Positions 51,998-61,912 are shown, counted from the first letter of the stretch. The stretch: DNA of 64,000 nt from Bryobacterales bacterium (GCA_028819255.1 JAPPMB010000064.1:62001-126000), one strand, 5' to 3'. Numbers and translations are program-made. The notes: generated by a model not told the origin, from the letters alone.

Positions 51998-53011
51998 TTA
52001 CTGCTGTGGGGTCTGCTCCACCATCATCTCGGTCTCGACCTTGGCCGCCTCGAACCTGCTGGTCTCCGTGATCCGGACCATGTTCGGGGACGCAGTGTCG
52101 TCCGGATTGCCCATGCCCAACTCGAACGTCATCGATACTTCCCTGCTTCCCACCAGCAGCCCGGCGGGATCAATCACCGTGGACGCACGCCCCGAGACGG
52201 CTGCGCTCACATGATCTTCCGGAAGCATGGTGGTGACCATGCCTTGCGTGGCGGCTTCCTGCAGGGCGGGGACCGCAACGGTCTCGAACTCGTTCGCCAG
52301 CGATTCGGGATCGGTGCTGAAGAGTTGGCGGAGAACCAGAGGGCCGTCCGTTTCCATCTCCGAGGTCGACACCGAGTAGACGGCAGCCGAGCCGCCGAGG
52401 GGCAGGGGCTGGGCCGCCGCTGACACGCTGATCTCGCCGACTGTGACGGTCGAGCCGATCAGTCCTTCGTAAAGCGATCCGTAGGCCTCCTCGTCCCGCC
52501 GCTGCAGGGCGTCGACGTTGAGCATGCGAGCCATCGTGGCCGCCACCTGCGCCGCGAATCTGCCCTTCATGGCCTCCGGCAACTGCCCGTAGCCGGCTAT
52601 GCCGGTCATCGTGCCGTCCTTGGACAGGTTATAGGTCAGCACCAGGTTCCTGAGCGCGGCGTTGACGGGGCTGGCGACCTCGCTGCCGTTCCTCGTCAGC
52701 GACTGCGACACCACGGTGACCGAGTTCGTGTACCCCTCGTCGGTGCAGGTGACGAGCATCCGGCTCACGCGTGTCCGGAGGTCGGTGATCGGATCCTGCC
52801 CCGGCATGTCCGTCACCCGCTCGAACGTCTCAGTGATCTCGAACATGGATCCGTCCTCGGGCGCGTACGCGAGCTCCACCATGGCCGGAGAAGCTGGAGA
52901 CGGATCCGTGCCGGTCGTCTGGCTCGGGGAATTGGAAGTCAGCAGCAGTGCCGCCGCCAGGCTGGACAGGATTGTTCCCGGACGGAAATGGAAGCGTCGC
53001 GTCATGCTCAT
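51998..53011 (-). CDS. Secreted protein of unknown function
   Basis: The 337-residue protein has a signal peptide (about 1-31, PGTILSSLAAALLLTSNSPSQ) and a mature part without recognised domains. It reads as a beta-rich soluble protein with internally consistent high-GC coding character (VELAYAPEDGSMFEITETFERVTDMPGQDP onward). No metal or catalytic motif is visible. It lies 57 nt upstream of nadE and downstream of another uncharacterised exported protein on the same strand. Function unknown; a periplasmic or outer-membrane-associated role is likely from the signal peptide. Confidence 0.7.
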   Translation of the reverse strand: MSMTRRFHFRPGTILSSLAAALLLTSNSPSQTTGTDPSPASPAMVELAYAPEDGSMFEITETFERVTDMPGQDPITDLRTRVSRMLVTCTDEGYTNSVTVVSQSLTRNGSEVASPVNAALRNLVLTYNLSKDGTMTGIAGYGQLPEAMKGRFAAQVAATMARMLNVDALQRRDEEAYGSLYEGLIGSTVTVGEISVSAAAQPLPLGGSAAVYSVSTSEMETDGPLVLRQLFSTDPESLANEFETVAVPALQEAATQGMVTTMLPEDHVSAAVSGRASTVIDPAGLLVGSREVSMTFELGMGNPDDTASPNMVRITETSRFEAAKVETEMMVEQTPQQ

Positions 53012-53128
53012 CTCGCAGCTTGCTGAAAAGCAAGAGTGCCGGTGGACCGGCAGATTCAGCCTAGCACGTCCGAGACGGGCAGCGCCTACCGGAGGGGCGG
53101 AACCGACAATGCGCTTCCGCGGCAGCCA

Positions 53129-54352
53129 TCAGGGAACGATTTTTCCGTCGTTGAGAGTCAGTCGGAACGGGCTGGCCCGCAGGCCGGCGGCAACGCCCTC
53201 GAAAGTGAGCATCGTGCCGGACCGCACACCTGTCCGGCGCCGGTTCTCCAGATTGACGACAACCTCTACGGATCCGCCTGGCTCGCTGCTGAAGTTGATC
53301 GTGCCGGGACGCTCGGGAGGGGTCGCCGAAACAACGTAGAGGCGCATCTTGGGACTCAGCGCGCCATTGAGGTTGCCCCAGGTCGTGCCGCCTTGGGGGC
53401 CGGTCAGAGCCTTCCTCAGATCCTTGAAAGTCCACAGCAGGGGGTTTTCCTTGCGGGACTTCTGTTCGGCTTCGAAGTCCAGCTGCTGGTCCGACTTGAG
53501 CTCGATCCTCTCCGCCGGCAAGGCCGACGCCCCGGCCATCTCCTCGAACCTCGGCCAGTAGACATTGAAGCTGTTCTCGCCGTAATTCTTCTTCAGCATG
53601 TTCTGGACATAGTCCAGGACCTGCGTGCGGCCCTCCGGAGCCATGGCATTCGGCCCGTCGTAGATCGCCGCCCGAGCGAAGTGGAAGAAGGCAACATCGT
53701 ACTTTTCGGCATCGTTCTGGCCCAGTATGACCTGGCCCTGCCAGTAGGAGACCTGTCCGCGCGACGGGTCCAGCTGGAGGACCTTGTTGAACGACGCCTC
53801 GGCTTCGGAATTCTGCTTCCTCTGCATCTGGCCCCAGCCGATTGTCAGGTGCGCCGCGACCTCGGCCTGGCTGCGGGCATTGTCCCACGCGTCCTGGGCC
53901 ACCGTGTCGGGCTTGGTTCCGAACTGCGTGGGGATCACCCCGAGAAGCTCGTTCGCGGCCTTGATTCCGTCTCCGATCGTTCCGTCGTCAGCCCGGCCCA
54001 GATAGGGAGTGAAGAGGGTAATGGCGTAGTTCGCCGCGAAGTTGCCGGGAACCACGGCAAGCAGCTCCTTGGCCACGTCAACCGCCTCCGCGGTCTTGCT
54101 GGTCTTCTGGTAGCTGTCCAGATAGAACTGCAGCCGTTCCAAGTTGTAGTCGGTTTCCGGGTATTTTTCCTTCCACTCATCCAAGAGGACGATCTTGCTG
54201 GCTGGATTCTGCTCGCCATAGACCTTGGTGATGAGGTCGTACTCAGCCCTGTCCTTGTATTGCTTTTCCTGGGGGTTAGGAATCGCGACCGCGGCTACCA
54301 TGAGAAGCAGGCAGAGGGCTAGAGCGGTTCGCGTAGCGTTTCTCAGATTCAT
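53129..54352 (-). CDS. Exported TPR-like protein of unknown function
   Basis: From the ATG at 54352 (GGAG about 8 nt upstream) the 407-residue protein has a signal peptide (RNATRTALALCLLLMVAAVAIP). Helical repeats follow (about 30-250), with TPR-like patterns such as EAEASFNKVLQLDPSRGQVSYWQGQVILGQNDAEKYDVAFFHFARAA. The C-terminal part (about 300-407) is beta-rich and includes FSSEPGGSVEVVVNLENRR. It probably mediates protein contacts in the periplasm. Longer upstream starts in the frame lack signal character. Confidence 0.75.
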   Translation of the reverse strand: MNLRNATRTALALCLLLMVAAVAIPNPQEKQYKDRAEYDLITKVYGEQNPASKIVLLDEWKEKYPETDYNLERLQFYLDSYQKTSKTAEAVDVAKELLAVVPGNFAANYAITLFTPYLGRADDGTIGDGIKAANELLGVIPTQFGTKPDTVAQDAWDNARSQAEVAAHLTIGWGQMQRKQNSEAEASFNKVLQLDPSRGQVSYWQGQVILGQNDAEKYDVAFFHFARAAIYDGPNAMAPEGRTQVLDYVQNMLKKNYGENSFNVYWPRFEEMAGASALPAERIELKSDQQLDFEAEQKSRKENPLLWTFKDLRKALTGPQGGTTWGNLNGALSPKMRLYVVSATPPERPGTINFSSEPGGSVEVVVNLENRRRTGVRSGTMLTFEGVAAGLRASPFRLTLNDGKIVP

Positions 54353-56827
54353 TCTGAACTCCGGGAGCGTCGGTCGACGCATTCTGGGAATCATGGCACA
54401 ATCCGACACGATTCGCAACGTTCTCATCACGAACCGCACGGTACCTATCTCAGAGCGAGTATAGGACAAAGGCGGGCGCTGTGCAACCTTGGGCGTGCGA
54501 AGTCATCCTGATTCGGCGGGCTCTTGGGCCGTCGAAGTGGGTTGGTGGGACCGCGCAAGGTGTCCGGCAGCGGGATCGTCGGAGGCGCGACGGGACAGGG
54601 TAGCCGGCCGCCTTCCCCATGACGAGCAGTCCGTCCCGGGATTGCCCGCTGGCCGCGACCGCCGGTACGGTGGCATTTCAGTCGGATGTCAGGCAGCGGC
54701 TCGTATCTGCTGCTCGGCAAGGCGCTTCCAGGAAGTTCTCGCAGCCCTCGGAGGCAATGTTGCGGTGCAGGCCGCAAGTTCCACCGGCTCCGTCCCGGGT
54801 CCGGTGCATGCCGGCCTGCGACAGCCGTGCGCGGGCGATGATCATTAGAGGGCGATGATCTTAGCGGACCGCTTCCGCCATCCCGGAACCGCTCTACGGG
54901 CCGTGCACTCGGAATTCAGCAAACTGCATTCCCTCGCAGATGGCGTCCTCGCGGCGGCCCGCATGGATGCGCAGCGTGAACCGTCTTCCGTCCCTTCCAT
55001 CCCAACCTCCGGCAGCGCGCGCTTTCGCGCGTCTCGGTTCGGCCCGCGATGCCGTTCCACGCACGCAGGAAATGCGGGCAAGTGCCGAAAACCTGCGTCC
55101 CGCCCGCGGCGTGCGAGACCTCGACGGTCTGAATCGCTTCTCGGTAGATTCCTGAGACCCCTTGCCGGATCGATGTTCCGCCGCCAGGATTCAATTGATG
55201 CGGCGCGGCTTATCCGGAAGACCACGCCGCTCAACCCCGCGGAGTCATGAAGATAGGTCTCGCGCGGGAAAACTGCTGTGCACGGTGACCGAGCCACCAT
55301 TGCTGTTGCGGAGGCTGTGGCGGTCCCGGCTTCGGCTGATGGCGACTTGGGACTGGTCCAAGGGCTAAGGGGGTTCGGCAACCGGGCGCACGTCTGCCTT
55401 GATCCCGCCGACCAGCCGTTCATGGGGAAGGAGGATCCACGTCGTGCTTTGTTGAGACGCTTGGCAAAGGAAAGGCTCGAAGCAAACGGCCCGCTTCCCA
55501 CCGGGGTCGGCGCTCGGGTTCGTTGGCGTCGGGAACCATCCCCCCGGATGGCCGTCCGTCAGTCACTCGGCGGTTGTCGGCAAATGGGCTGGCCCCGATT
55601 CGTCGGGGATAGGCGACGCGGCTGGTGGGTCTCTGCTTGCTACTGCTCCGTGGATTCCTTCTCGGATGGACCTCTGGCCGGGAAACTTCTGCAGCCAATG
55701 GAACTGGGGTCTGGCCCTCGACTTCAATGAGCGCCGGTTGACCTGTTCGAGAGCCAGCCCTCTTCTACGGGCTTCGATTGCACACATCTGCAAGGAGCAC
55801 GCAAGACACGCAAGAGCGGACCTTCTTGCGTCCATGCGCCACTCTGCCCGGCACTTCCGACGGCGGCACTCCCCGCAACCGGCCGGCAGCATTCGGGCGG
55901 GAGCACTGCCTCAACCCGCTTGTTGCCGCGTGGTATGCCGCACGGCCGACGCCGTGTTCCGGGCGCTTTGGCCGTCCCGAGTCTCTAGGAGGATTCCTGC
56001 GCGATTCTCCAACAGTCGTGCAAGCCATGCGGGCCAAGGCTGCCTTCACAGCACCTGACACCGCTTTTTCGAGGCGCTCGGAACTCTTTCCATACCAGGG
56101 TCCGGCACGGCCGCTCTTCTGCCCGCGGCCGATGGTGTCGCGACGTCTGTTCATATCGATCTAAGACCTCCGGCCCAGACAGCAAGGCCATGCCCGGCCT
56201 TTGTGAGACCGGCGTATTGGCGGCGGCGGGTCACTCCCCCGCGTGGTCTGCAGGCGGCGGCTTGCCTTGGGCGGGAGGAACGGGGACTGTCGGACGGCAG
56301 CCGCCGGCATTGCGGCCGCCTGTCGGGACCGAATGGCGAGAACAGAGCACGAATTGTGCCGTCGGATTCGGCGCCGGGACCATCCACGGTTCGGGACTTG
56401 TCGAACGAGGCAAAGACGGAAATGGCGTTGAGTCTGGCGGCGGCCGGTGCTCTGGCTTCTGGGTTTGCCGGTGAATTCGTTCGGTCCCCGAACGTGCATT
56501 TCGGGATGTGGCGCTTCGTCCTCAGCAACCCTCGTCCACCTTGCTCCCTCTGCCGAGGGCAGGATCGGCGACCGCAGCACTGCCTTCGCCTGACCGGACG
56601 GCGAACATCCGATCTCGAGGCGATGCCGGTCATGATTCGGCTCCCTGCCGCTCTCTTCGCTTTTCGGCAATATGCCTCAGTTGCCGACAATGCCTTCCGC
56701 TGCGCAGTCCGGACTCCTTGGAGACCGTCCCCTCCATTTGCAAAGAATGCAGCGGAAGGCCGGTTGACAGCCCCTGAGACAGTTTGCTACATTCATGTTT
56801 GGTGCTTGTCAGGATTCTCTCATCACG
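54353..56827. other. About 2.5 kb with no convincing gene, possibly decayed
   Basis: This is by far the longest non-coding stretch in the window. Many overlapping frames exist on both strands, but none has a good start, ribosome site and family resemblance together. The most protein-like are minus-strand frames at 55765-56154 (GPWYGKSSERLEKAVSGAVK) and 55563-55892 (CGECRRRKCRAEWRMDARR), which may be pieces of a broken gene. No terminal inverted repeats or transposase motifs were recognised. The last part carries the promoter of the small gene at 56917. Confidence 0.5.
56764..56793 (+). promoter_or_regulatory. Sigma70-like promoter for the small 56917 gene
   Basis: TTGACA (56764-56769) and TACATT (56788-56793) are separated by 18 nt, the best -35/-10 pair found in the window. 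Transcription would start near 56800, giving a leader of about 115 nt that contains a short upstream ORF. Confidence 0.6.
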
Positions 56828-56920
56828 ATGAGTTCCAAGACCCGCATTGCCAGCGGCCGGACGGCACACGATTGTCGAGGCGGCTGGCACTTCATCGCTG
56901 GAAAGGAAGAACCAATATGA
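56828..56920 (+). CDS. Possible 30-residue leader peptide
   Basis: An ATG at 56828 opens a 30-codon frame (starts MSSKTRIASGRTAHDCRGGW) that ends with a TGA overlapping the ATG of the next gene (ATGA at 56917-56920). The overlap and position between the promoter and the gene suggest a translated leader that controls downstream translation. AGGA lies 13 nt before its ATG, which is far for a ribosome site. No homology recognised. Confidence 0.3.
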   Translation: MSSKTRIASGRTAHDCRGGWHFIAGKEEPI

Positions 56921-57156
56921 ACATCGCGCAGATCCTCTCGGAGTTGCAGGAGGAGCGGATCAAGGCCTCGAACGTCATCAGTGCTCTGGAGGCGGAGGGT
57001 GACACGCGTGGAACGCGGAAGTTCCTGGAGACCTACATTCAGAAACGCCGGAACATTGATGCCGCCGTCATCGCCATGGACAACCTAGCGAAGGGCAAGC
57101 GTCGAGGGCGGCGCCCTGGATGGATCGACGAGATCCGCGAAGCCTACAAGGGCTAA
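56917..57156 (+). CDS. Small uncharacterised protein, helical with basic patch
   Basis: The 79-residue product (MNIAQILSELQEERIKASNV...) is strongly helical. An amphipathic first half (about 1-50) is followed by a basic patch (KGKRRGRRPGW, about 61-71) and an acidic end. It has GGAAAGGAAG before the ATG and a good upstream promoter, so it is very likely expressed. The basic Gly-Arg segment resembles the AT-hook-like GRP pattern seen in some DNA-binding small proteins, so nucleic-acid binding is a guess. No named family. Confidence 0.62.
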   Translation: MNIAQILSELQEERIKASNVISALEAEGDTRGTRKFLETYIQKRRNIDAAVIAMDNLAKGKRRGRRPGWIDEIREAYKG

Positions 57157-57171
57157 TTGGTTCGGCTCACA

Positions 57172-57186
57172 ACGCCGGTGTGGCGT
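57172..57186. terminator. Hairpin between convergent genes
   Basis: ACGCC and GGCGT form a perfect 5-bp stem around a 5-nt loop in the 62-nt gap between the convergent small gene and the serine hydrolase fusion. No T-tract; possible bidirectional end. Confidence 0.32.
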
Positions 57187-57218
57187 CATGCAAGCCGGCC
57201 GGTTGATGCCCGACGTGC

Positions 57219-59588
57219 CTACTGGTACAGCAGGAAGCTGCTCCGTCTCAAGCGGAACTCGGTGATCGACTGAGCGAACCCATCGCTGATCGCTGTGGCG
57301 GACCGGCCTGACAGCAGGCCGTCCGTCACATTTCGGCTTCCGATCAGCTTTTCGGACAGCGTGAAGTCCACGTTGTCTGGGTAGAGGTCGCGCAACGCGG
57401 CGGCGAGAGCCAATCCCAGCAGGGTCGGCTCCAGTGCGCGCCGGTCCGTGACCGTGAATTGAACGCCGTCAATCAGCGTGCCTTCGAACACGGATGCGCG
57501 CGGCCGATGCTTCCTGGCATAGACCCGAACTCCCGGGACCGGTGTGCGGTGGAGTGCGGCCGCCAGTTCCGCTCCGTCGATCCAGTCGGCCCCCACGAAT
57601 CGAAACGGAGTGTCCGTTCCCCTTCCGACGGAATAGTCTTCCAGCCATTCGAGCATCGCGATTCCCGGATACAGCGTGGCCTGATCCAAGGTCCGGATGT
57701 TGGGTGAAGGATTCACCCAGGGCAGCCCCGTCTCGTCAAACCAGAGGCGCCGATCCCATCCCTGCATGGGCACTACCGTCAGATCGACGCCGATTCCGCG
57801 CTCCTTGTTGAACATTCGGGCCAGTTCGCCCACCGTCATTCCGTGGCGTATCGGCAGGCTGTGGTAGCCGACGAACGACTCCAGCGCGTCTTCCAGGATC
57901 GGTCCTTCGACGCTCGTGCCGTTGATCGGGTTCGGCCTGTCCAGGACGTAGAATTCGATGTCGGCCGCCGCCGCCGCCTCCATGGCATAGCCCATGGTCG
58001 TGATGTACGTGTAGAACCGGGCTCCGATGTCCTGGACGTCGAAAACCAGGGCGTCGATCCTCTCCAGCAACTCGACTGCGGGCCTGCGACGCTCGCCCTG
58101 GTAGAGGCTATGGACCTTTACGCCGGATACCGGGTCTTCGCTGTCCCCAACCTCCGGCTGGTCGAGGATGCCCTCGAGCCCATGTTCCGGCGAGAATATC
58201 ATTTCCAGGCTTAGCCGGTCGGCGGCTGCGAACAAGTCAATGTTCCGGCGGCCGGTGCGGTCGATCCCGGTGTGGTTCGTGAGCAGCCCAACCCTCTTTC
58301 CCCGAAACCGTTCAAAGTTCTCTTCGACCAACACGTCCAGGCCGGTCTTGACCTCTGCGTAGAAAGGCATGTCCCGGAGGGGCGGGCCGTCGCGCCGCGT
58401 TTCCGGCGGGAGCGCCGTCTCCGGCGAGAGGTTGGCGGCGACGATCGAGGCGACGAAGCTTCGCAGCCTAACCACCGACGTCGAGGCCCTTGGATGGACC
58501 CGATTCGTCATCAGGACGACGAACGACTCGCTGTCTGGGTCAATCCACAAAGAGGGTCCCGTATACCCCGTGTGACCATAGGACGCGGTTCCGAAGAGGT
58601 CGCCGCGGGGTGACGAATACGCCGTGTCGATGTCCCAGCCGATTCCCCGGGCGGCCTTGCCCTTCGGACTCTGCGGAGTGCGCATCCGAAGCACGCTCAA
58701 CGGACTCAGTATGCGGACACCGTCAACCTCTCCTCCGCTCACCATCATGCGGGCGAACGTCGCCACGTCCTCTGCCGTGGAGAATAGACCGGCCTGGCCC
58801 GAGACCCCCCCCATCGCGCGGGTCGTCGGGTCGTGGACCACTCCTCTGAGAACCTCCCCATTCCCCAGCCGCTCGGTCGGCGCGATCCGAGCCCGCAGGT
58901 TCTCCGGAGGCAGAAACATTGTGTCCTTCATGCCCAGCGGCTCGAAGATCCGCTGGCTCGCGAACCGGTCGACCGGAACACCGCTCACCGCGCGGATGAT
59001 CTCCGCTAGGAGGATGTAATTGATGTCGCTGTAAACGAACCTTGACCCCGGAGGGTGGGTCGGTCGCTGCCTCATCGCGAGACCGATTCCTGTGGCGTAT
59101 CCGCTCCAGGGCGGGTCCAGCTTGAGCACGGGGGGCAGCCCGGAATAGTGGGTCAGCAGCTGGCGAACCGTGATGCTCTGATCGCTGAATTCGGGCAGGT
59201 ATCTCGCGACCGAATCGTTGAGGCGGACCTTTCCCTCCTCGACGAGCAACATGATCGAGGGCGCCGTCGCGATGACCTTGGTCAACGAGGCGCAGTCGAA
59301 GACGGTGTCGGGAGTCATTGGCTCGCGATCCGGAACGATGCTTCGCGAGCCGTAGCTCTTGTAGTGGAGCCTCTCGCCGCGGGACTCGATCCACGCGACA
59401 GCCCCCGGGGTCAGCCCCTCGGCGATGGCGCCGTGAATCGCCTCATCCAGCTTCTCGGCCCCCACCCACTCGGCGGGAGTCGCAGGAGCGGTCGCGAGCG
59501 CCAGGGCGACGACCCCGGCGATGGTGGCTGCGAGCGTCCACGGGCCCGAAATGACCGGTCTGCGGTGCCGGTTTCCCCGCTCGCTCAT
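57219..59588 (-). CDS. Serine hydrolase (beta-lactamase-like) fused to a NamZ/DUF1343 domain
   Basis: The 789-residue exported protein has an N-terminal hydrophobic segment (about 18-39). A beta-lactamase-like domain follows (about 45-390): S101-x-x-K104 in CASLTK, Y186 in VYSDIN, and HTGYTG as the third motif. The C-terminal DUF1343/NamZ domain (about 410-789) contains KRVGLLTNHTGID, FSPEHGLEG and LVFDVQDIGARFYTYITTM. In Bacillus subtilis separate neighbouring genes encode AmiE (a beta-lactamase-fold muropeptide amidase, YbbE) and NamZ (an exo-N-acetylmuramidase, YbbC). Here both are on one chain, which suggests a bifunctional periplasmic enzyme that frees MurNAc from muropeptides. A TAGTAT hexamer lies 6 nt before the ATG. 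Confidence 0.87.
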   Translation of the reverse strand: MSERGNRHRRPVISGPWTLAATIAGVVALALATAPATPAEWVGAEKLDEAIHGAIAEGLTPGAVAWIESRGERLHYKSYGSRSIVPDREPMTPDTVFDCASLTKVIATAPSIMLLVEEGKVRLNDSVARYLPEFSDQSITVRQLLTHYSGLPPVLKLDPPWSGYATGIGLAMRQRPTHPPGSRFVYSDINYILLAEIIRAVSGVPVDRFASQRIFEPLGMKDTMFLPPENLRARIAPTERLGNGEVLRGVVHDPTTRAMGGVSGQAGLFSTAEDVATFARMMVSGGEVDGVRILSPLSVLRMRTPQSPKGKAARGIGWDIDTAYSSPRGDLFGTASYGHTGYTGPSLWIDPDSESFVVLMTNRVHPRASTSVVRLRSFVASIVAANLSPETALPPETRRDGPPLRDMPFYAEVKTGLDVLVEENFERFRGKRVGLLTNHTGIDRTGRRNIDLFAAADRLSLEMIFSPEHGLEGILDQPEVGDSEDPVSGVKVHSLYQGERRRPAVELLERIDALVFDVQDIGARFYTYITTMGYAMEAAAAADIEFYVLDRPNPINGTSVEGPILEDALESFVGYHSLPIRHGMTVGELARMFNKERGIGVDLTVVPMQGWDRRLWFDETGLPWVNPSPNIRTLDQATLYPGIAMLEWLEDYSVGRGTDTPFRFVGADWIDGAELAAALHRTPVPGVRVYARKHRPRASVFEGTLIDGVQFTVTDRRALEPTLLGLALAAALRDLYPDNVDFTLSEKLIGSRNVTDGLLSGRSATAISDGFAQSITEFRLRRSSFLLYQ

Positions 59589-59594
59589 GCGTCC

Positions 59595-59600
59595 ATACTA
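59595..59600 (-). promoter_or_regulatory. Candidate -10 element, leaderless start
   Basis: On the minus strand TAGTAT is followed by 6 nt and the ATG at 59588, the ideal leaderless spacing. No Shine-Dalgarno is seen. Confidence 0.43.
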
Positions 59601-59743
59601 ACAACGCCGATCCAGGGCCGGCAGCCCCCCAGAGCGGCGCCGGAGGCATCCCGAGAGCGGATTGCCGCAGAGTCCGCCGTCTCGCTCGCACGGCCCTGGC
59701 GGGGCAATCCGGAGAGGGGGGCGCCCGATACCGGCAGGCGTGG

Positions 59744-59749
59744 CATACT
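59744..59749 (+). promoter_or_regulatory. Candidate -10 element for serS
   Basis: CATACT preceded by GTGG lies about 100 nt before the serS ATG. A TTG at 59761 in the serS frame lies 11 nt after the hexamer, so either the leader is about 95 nt long or the protein starts earlier than proposed. Confidence 0.3.
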
Positions 59750-59850
59750 GAAGTTCCGAGTTGACCCGGCGGGCCGGCGGAGCGATGTGCCGCTCACTGG
59801 TCAACGCTTCCCGAGTTCTGCGCTCGCGCCGGGATCCCTCAAGCTCGACC

Positions 59851-61143
59851 ATGCTGGACCGCGGGTTCTTGCGCCGACACTTCGAGGAGGTCAAAGGCCG
59901 CCTCGCCTACCGGGCGCCCGCCGGAATCCTGGACGAGTTCGCGACCGCGGACGCCAGGCGGAGGGCGGCTGTCACCGAGATCCAGGCCCTGCAGCAGAGG
60001 CGCAACGCGCTGTCGAAGCGCGTGGGGATTGCGCGTCGCGCCGGCAAGGATGCCTTGGACATCGTCAAGGCGTCGCGGGAGGTCCATGCCGAGATCCGCG
60101 AGCGCGAAGCCTCCGTCCAGGCGCTTGACGCGGCGCTCGAGGATGTCCTGAGCAGAATCCCGAATGTCCCGCACGAGACCGTCCCCGCCGGCAGGGACGC
60201 GACGGCCAACGTCGAGATCAGCAGGTGGGGAAAGCGACCTGAGTTCCCCTTCGCGCCCAAACCCCACTGGGAGCTGGGCGTCGAGCTGGGCATTGTGGAC
60301 TTCGAGCGCGCCGCGAAGATCGCCGGCTCGCGGTTCGCCGTCTACAGGAATGCCGGGGCAAAGCTTGAGCGGGCGCTCATGAACTTCATGCTCGACGTGC
60401 ACACGGGCGAGCACGGCTATGCCGAGATCCTCCCTCCCTTCATCGGGAACTCGCGGACCCTCTACGGAACCGGGCAGCTCCCGAAGTTCGCACACGATCT
60501 CTTCAAGCTGGAGGGGACCGACTACTGGCTCATCCCGACTGCGGAGGTTCCCCTGACGAACCTCTACGCGGAAGAGACGCTCGCAGCCGCCGATCTGCCT
60601 GTTTCGCTGACGGCGTTCACCCCCTGCTTTCGCAGCGAAGCCGGTTCCTACGGACGCGACGTCCGCGGGGTGATCCGCCAGCACCAGTTCCAGAAGGTCG
60701 AACTGGTCAAGATCGTCAGCCCGGAATCCAGCTACCAGCAGCTGGAGCGGCTGACGGCGGACGCGGAGGAGATCCTGCGGCGGCTGGGCCTGCCCTACCG
60801 AAAGGTGCTGCTCTCGAGCGGGGACACAGGCTTCAGCGCCGCGAAGACCTACGATCTCGAGGTTTGGCTTCCCGGTCTGGGCGAATACAAGGAGATCTCC
60901 TCGTGTAGCAACTTTGAGGAGTTCCAGGCCCGAAGGGCCAAGATCCGCTTCAGGCGGAGCATCGGCCGCCGGGTGAGTCCGGGATACGTCCACACCCTGA
61001 ACGGGAGCGGCTTGGCCATCGGTCGCACCTGGCTTGCCATCATCGAGAATTATCAGCAGGCGGACGGCACCGTTGTCATCCCCGATGCCCTGCGGTCCTA
61101 TCTGGGAGCCGAGCGCATCGACGCTTCCGGATCCCTGGCCTGA
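59851..61143 (+). CDS. serS: Seryl-tRNA synthetase
   Basis: The 430-residue class II synthetase begins [14 protein letters not shown], like most SerRS proteins. It has the N-terminal coiled-coil arm (about 30-105) that grips the tRNA long arm, and the catalytic domain with TAEVPLTN, motif 2 ([22 protein letters not shown]) and motif 3 ([19 protein letters not shown]). It charges tRNA-Ser (and tRNA-Sec if present). The ATG at 59851 is preferred over upstream TTG because the extra 30 residues are not family-like. Confidence 0.94.
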   Translation: MLDRGFLRRHFEEVKGRLAYRAPAGILDEFATADARRRAAVTEIQALQQRRNALSKRVGIARRAGKDALDIVKASREVHAEIREREASVQALDAALEDVLSRIPNVPHETVPAGRDATANVEISRWGKRPEFPFAPKPHWELGVELGIVDFERAAKIAGSRFAVYRNAGAKLERALMNFMLDVHTGEHGYAEILPPFIGNSRTLYGTGQLPKFAHDLFKLEGTDYWLIPTAEVPLTNLYAEETLAAADLPVSLTAFTPCFRSEAGSYGRDVRGVIRQHQFQKVELVKIVSPESSYQQLERLTADAEEILRRLGLPYRKVLLSSGDTGFSAAKTYDLEVWLPGLGEYKEISSCSNFEEFQARRAKIRFRRSIGRRVSPGYVHTLNGSGLAIGRTWLAIIENYQQADGTVVIPDALRSYLGAERIDASGSLA

Positions 61144-61174
61144 ATGCAGGTCGTCCGGAACGGGCGGCGGGGCG

Positions 61175-61912
61175 TCAGCGATAGCGGCCGATGAGGCCGT
61201 TGATCATCACCGTCCATACGTCGAGGAACGCTCCCATCCCTTCCAGTGCGCCCACCGACGAGCCTTCCGCGTTGTTCCAGCGCACCGGAACCTCGGCGAC
61301 CGAAAGGCCCAGTTCCCTAGCTATGTAGAGCTGTTCGACGTCGAACCCGAACCGCTCGATCCGCTGTTTCTCGGCGACTTGCCGTGCAGCCTCCCGGCTG
61401 AAGAGCTTGAAGCCGCATTGCGTATCGGCAAAGTTCAGGCCCAGCAGGAGCCGCACGTTCCGGTTGAACACCCGCCCCGCGAATTCCCTGTACGGGGGCT
61501 GCCGCTCCCCGATCAGGGACCGGTCCAGCCCGCGGGAGCCAATCGCGATGTCGAAGGGCCCCGCCTCCACCGCCTGCTTCAGCAGCTCGATGTCCTCTAG
61601 CGGCGCTGACAGGTCAGCGTCCGAGAACAGGACCCACTCGTGCCGTGCCTCCCGCATTCCTCGCCGCACGCTGTGCCCCTTGCCGCGGTTCCGGCCGTTC
61701 CGCAGGACACGAAACTTCGCGGCCGGGAGTTCGACGATGTCTGCCAGCTCCGCTGCGCATTCGGCAGTGCCGTCGGTTGAGCCGTCGTCGACCACGATCA
61801 CCTCGACCGGATCGTACGGCCCGCTCGGTATGAACGCTGCCACGGTGCGCAGAGTGGCTGGCAGGCGGCGGGCCTCGTTGTAGGCCGGAATTACTAGTGT
61901 GAGGGAGGCCAT
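61175..61912 (-). CDS. Family 2 glycosyltransferase, dolichyl-phosphate-glucose type
   Basis: The 245-residue GT-A glycosyltransferase has LVIPAYNEARRLP, VIVVDDGSTDGTAE (D42, D43), RNRGKGHSVRRGMREA, LFSDADLSAPLEDIE and DTQCGFKLFSREAA. These fit the DPG/DPM synthase-like group that moves a sugar from a nucleotide donor to a polyprenyl phosphate at the membrane; the short length without C-terminal helices fits the soluble-type form. It overlaps the upstream sulfotransferase-like gene by 19 nt. The acceptor lipid and sugar are unknown. Confidence 0.87.
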   Translation of the reverse strand: MASLTLVIPAYNEARRLPATLRTVAAFIPSGPYDPVEVIVVDDGSTDGTAECAAELADIVELPAAKFRVLRNGRNRGKGHSVRRGMREARHEWVLFSDADLSAPLEDIELLKQAVEAGPFDIAIGSRGLDRSLIGERQPPYREFAGRVFNRNVRLLLGLNFADTQCGFKLFSREAARQVAEKQRIERFGFDVEQLYIARELGLSVAEVPVRWNNAEGSSVGALEGMGAFLDVWTVMINGLIGRYR

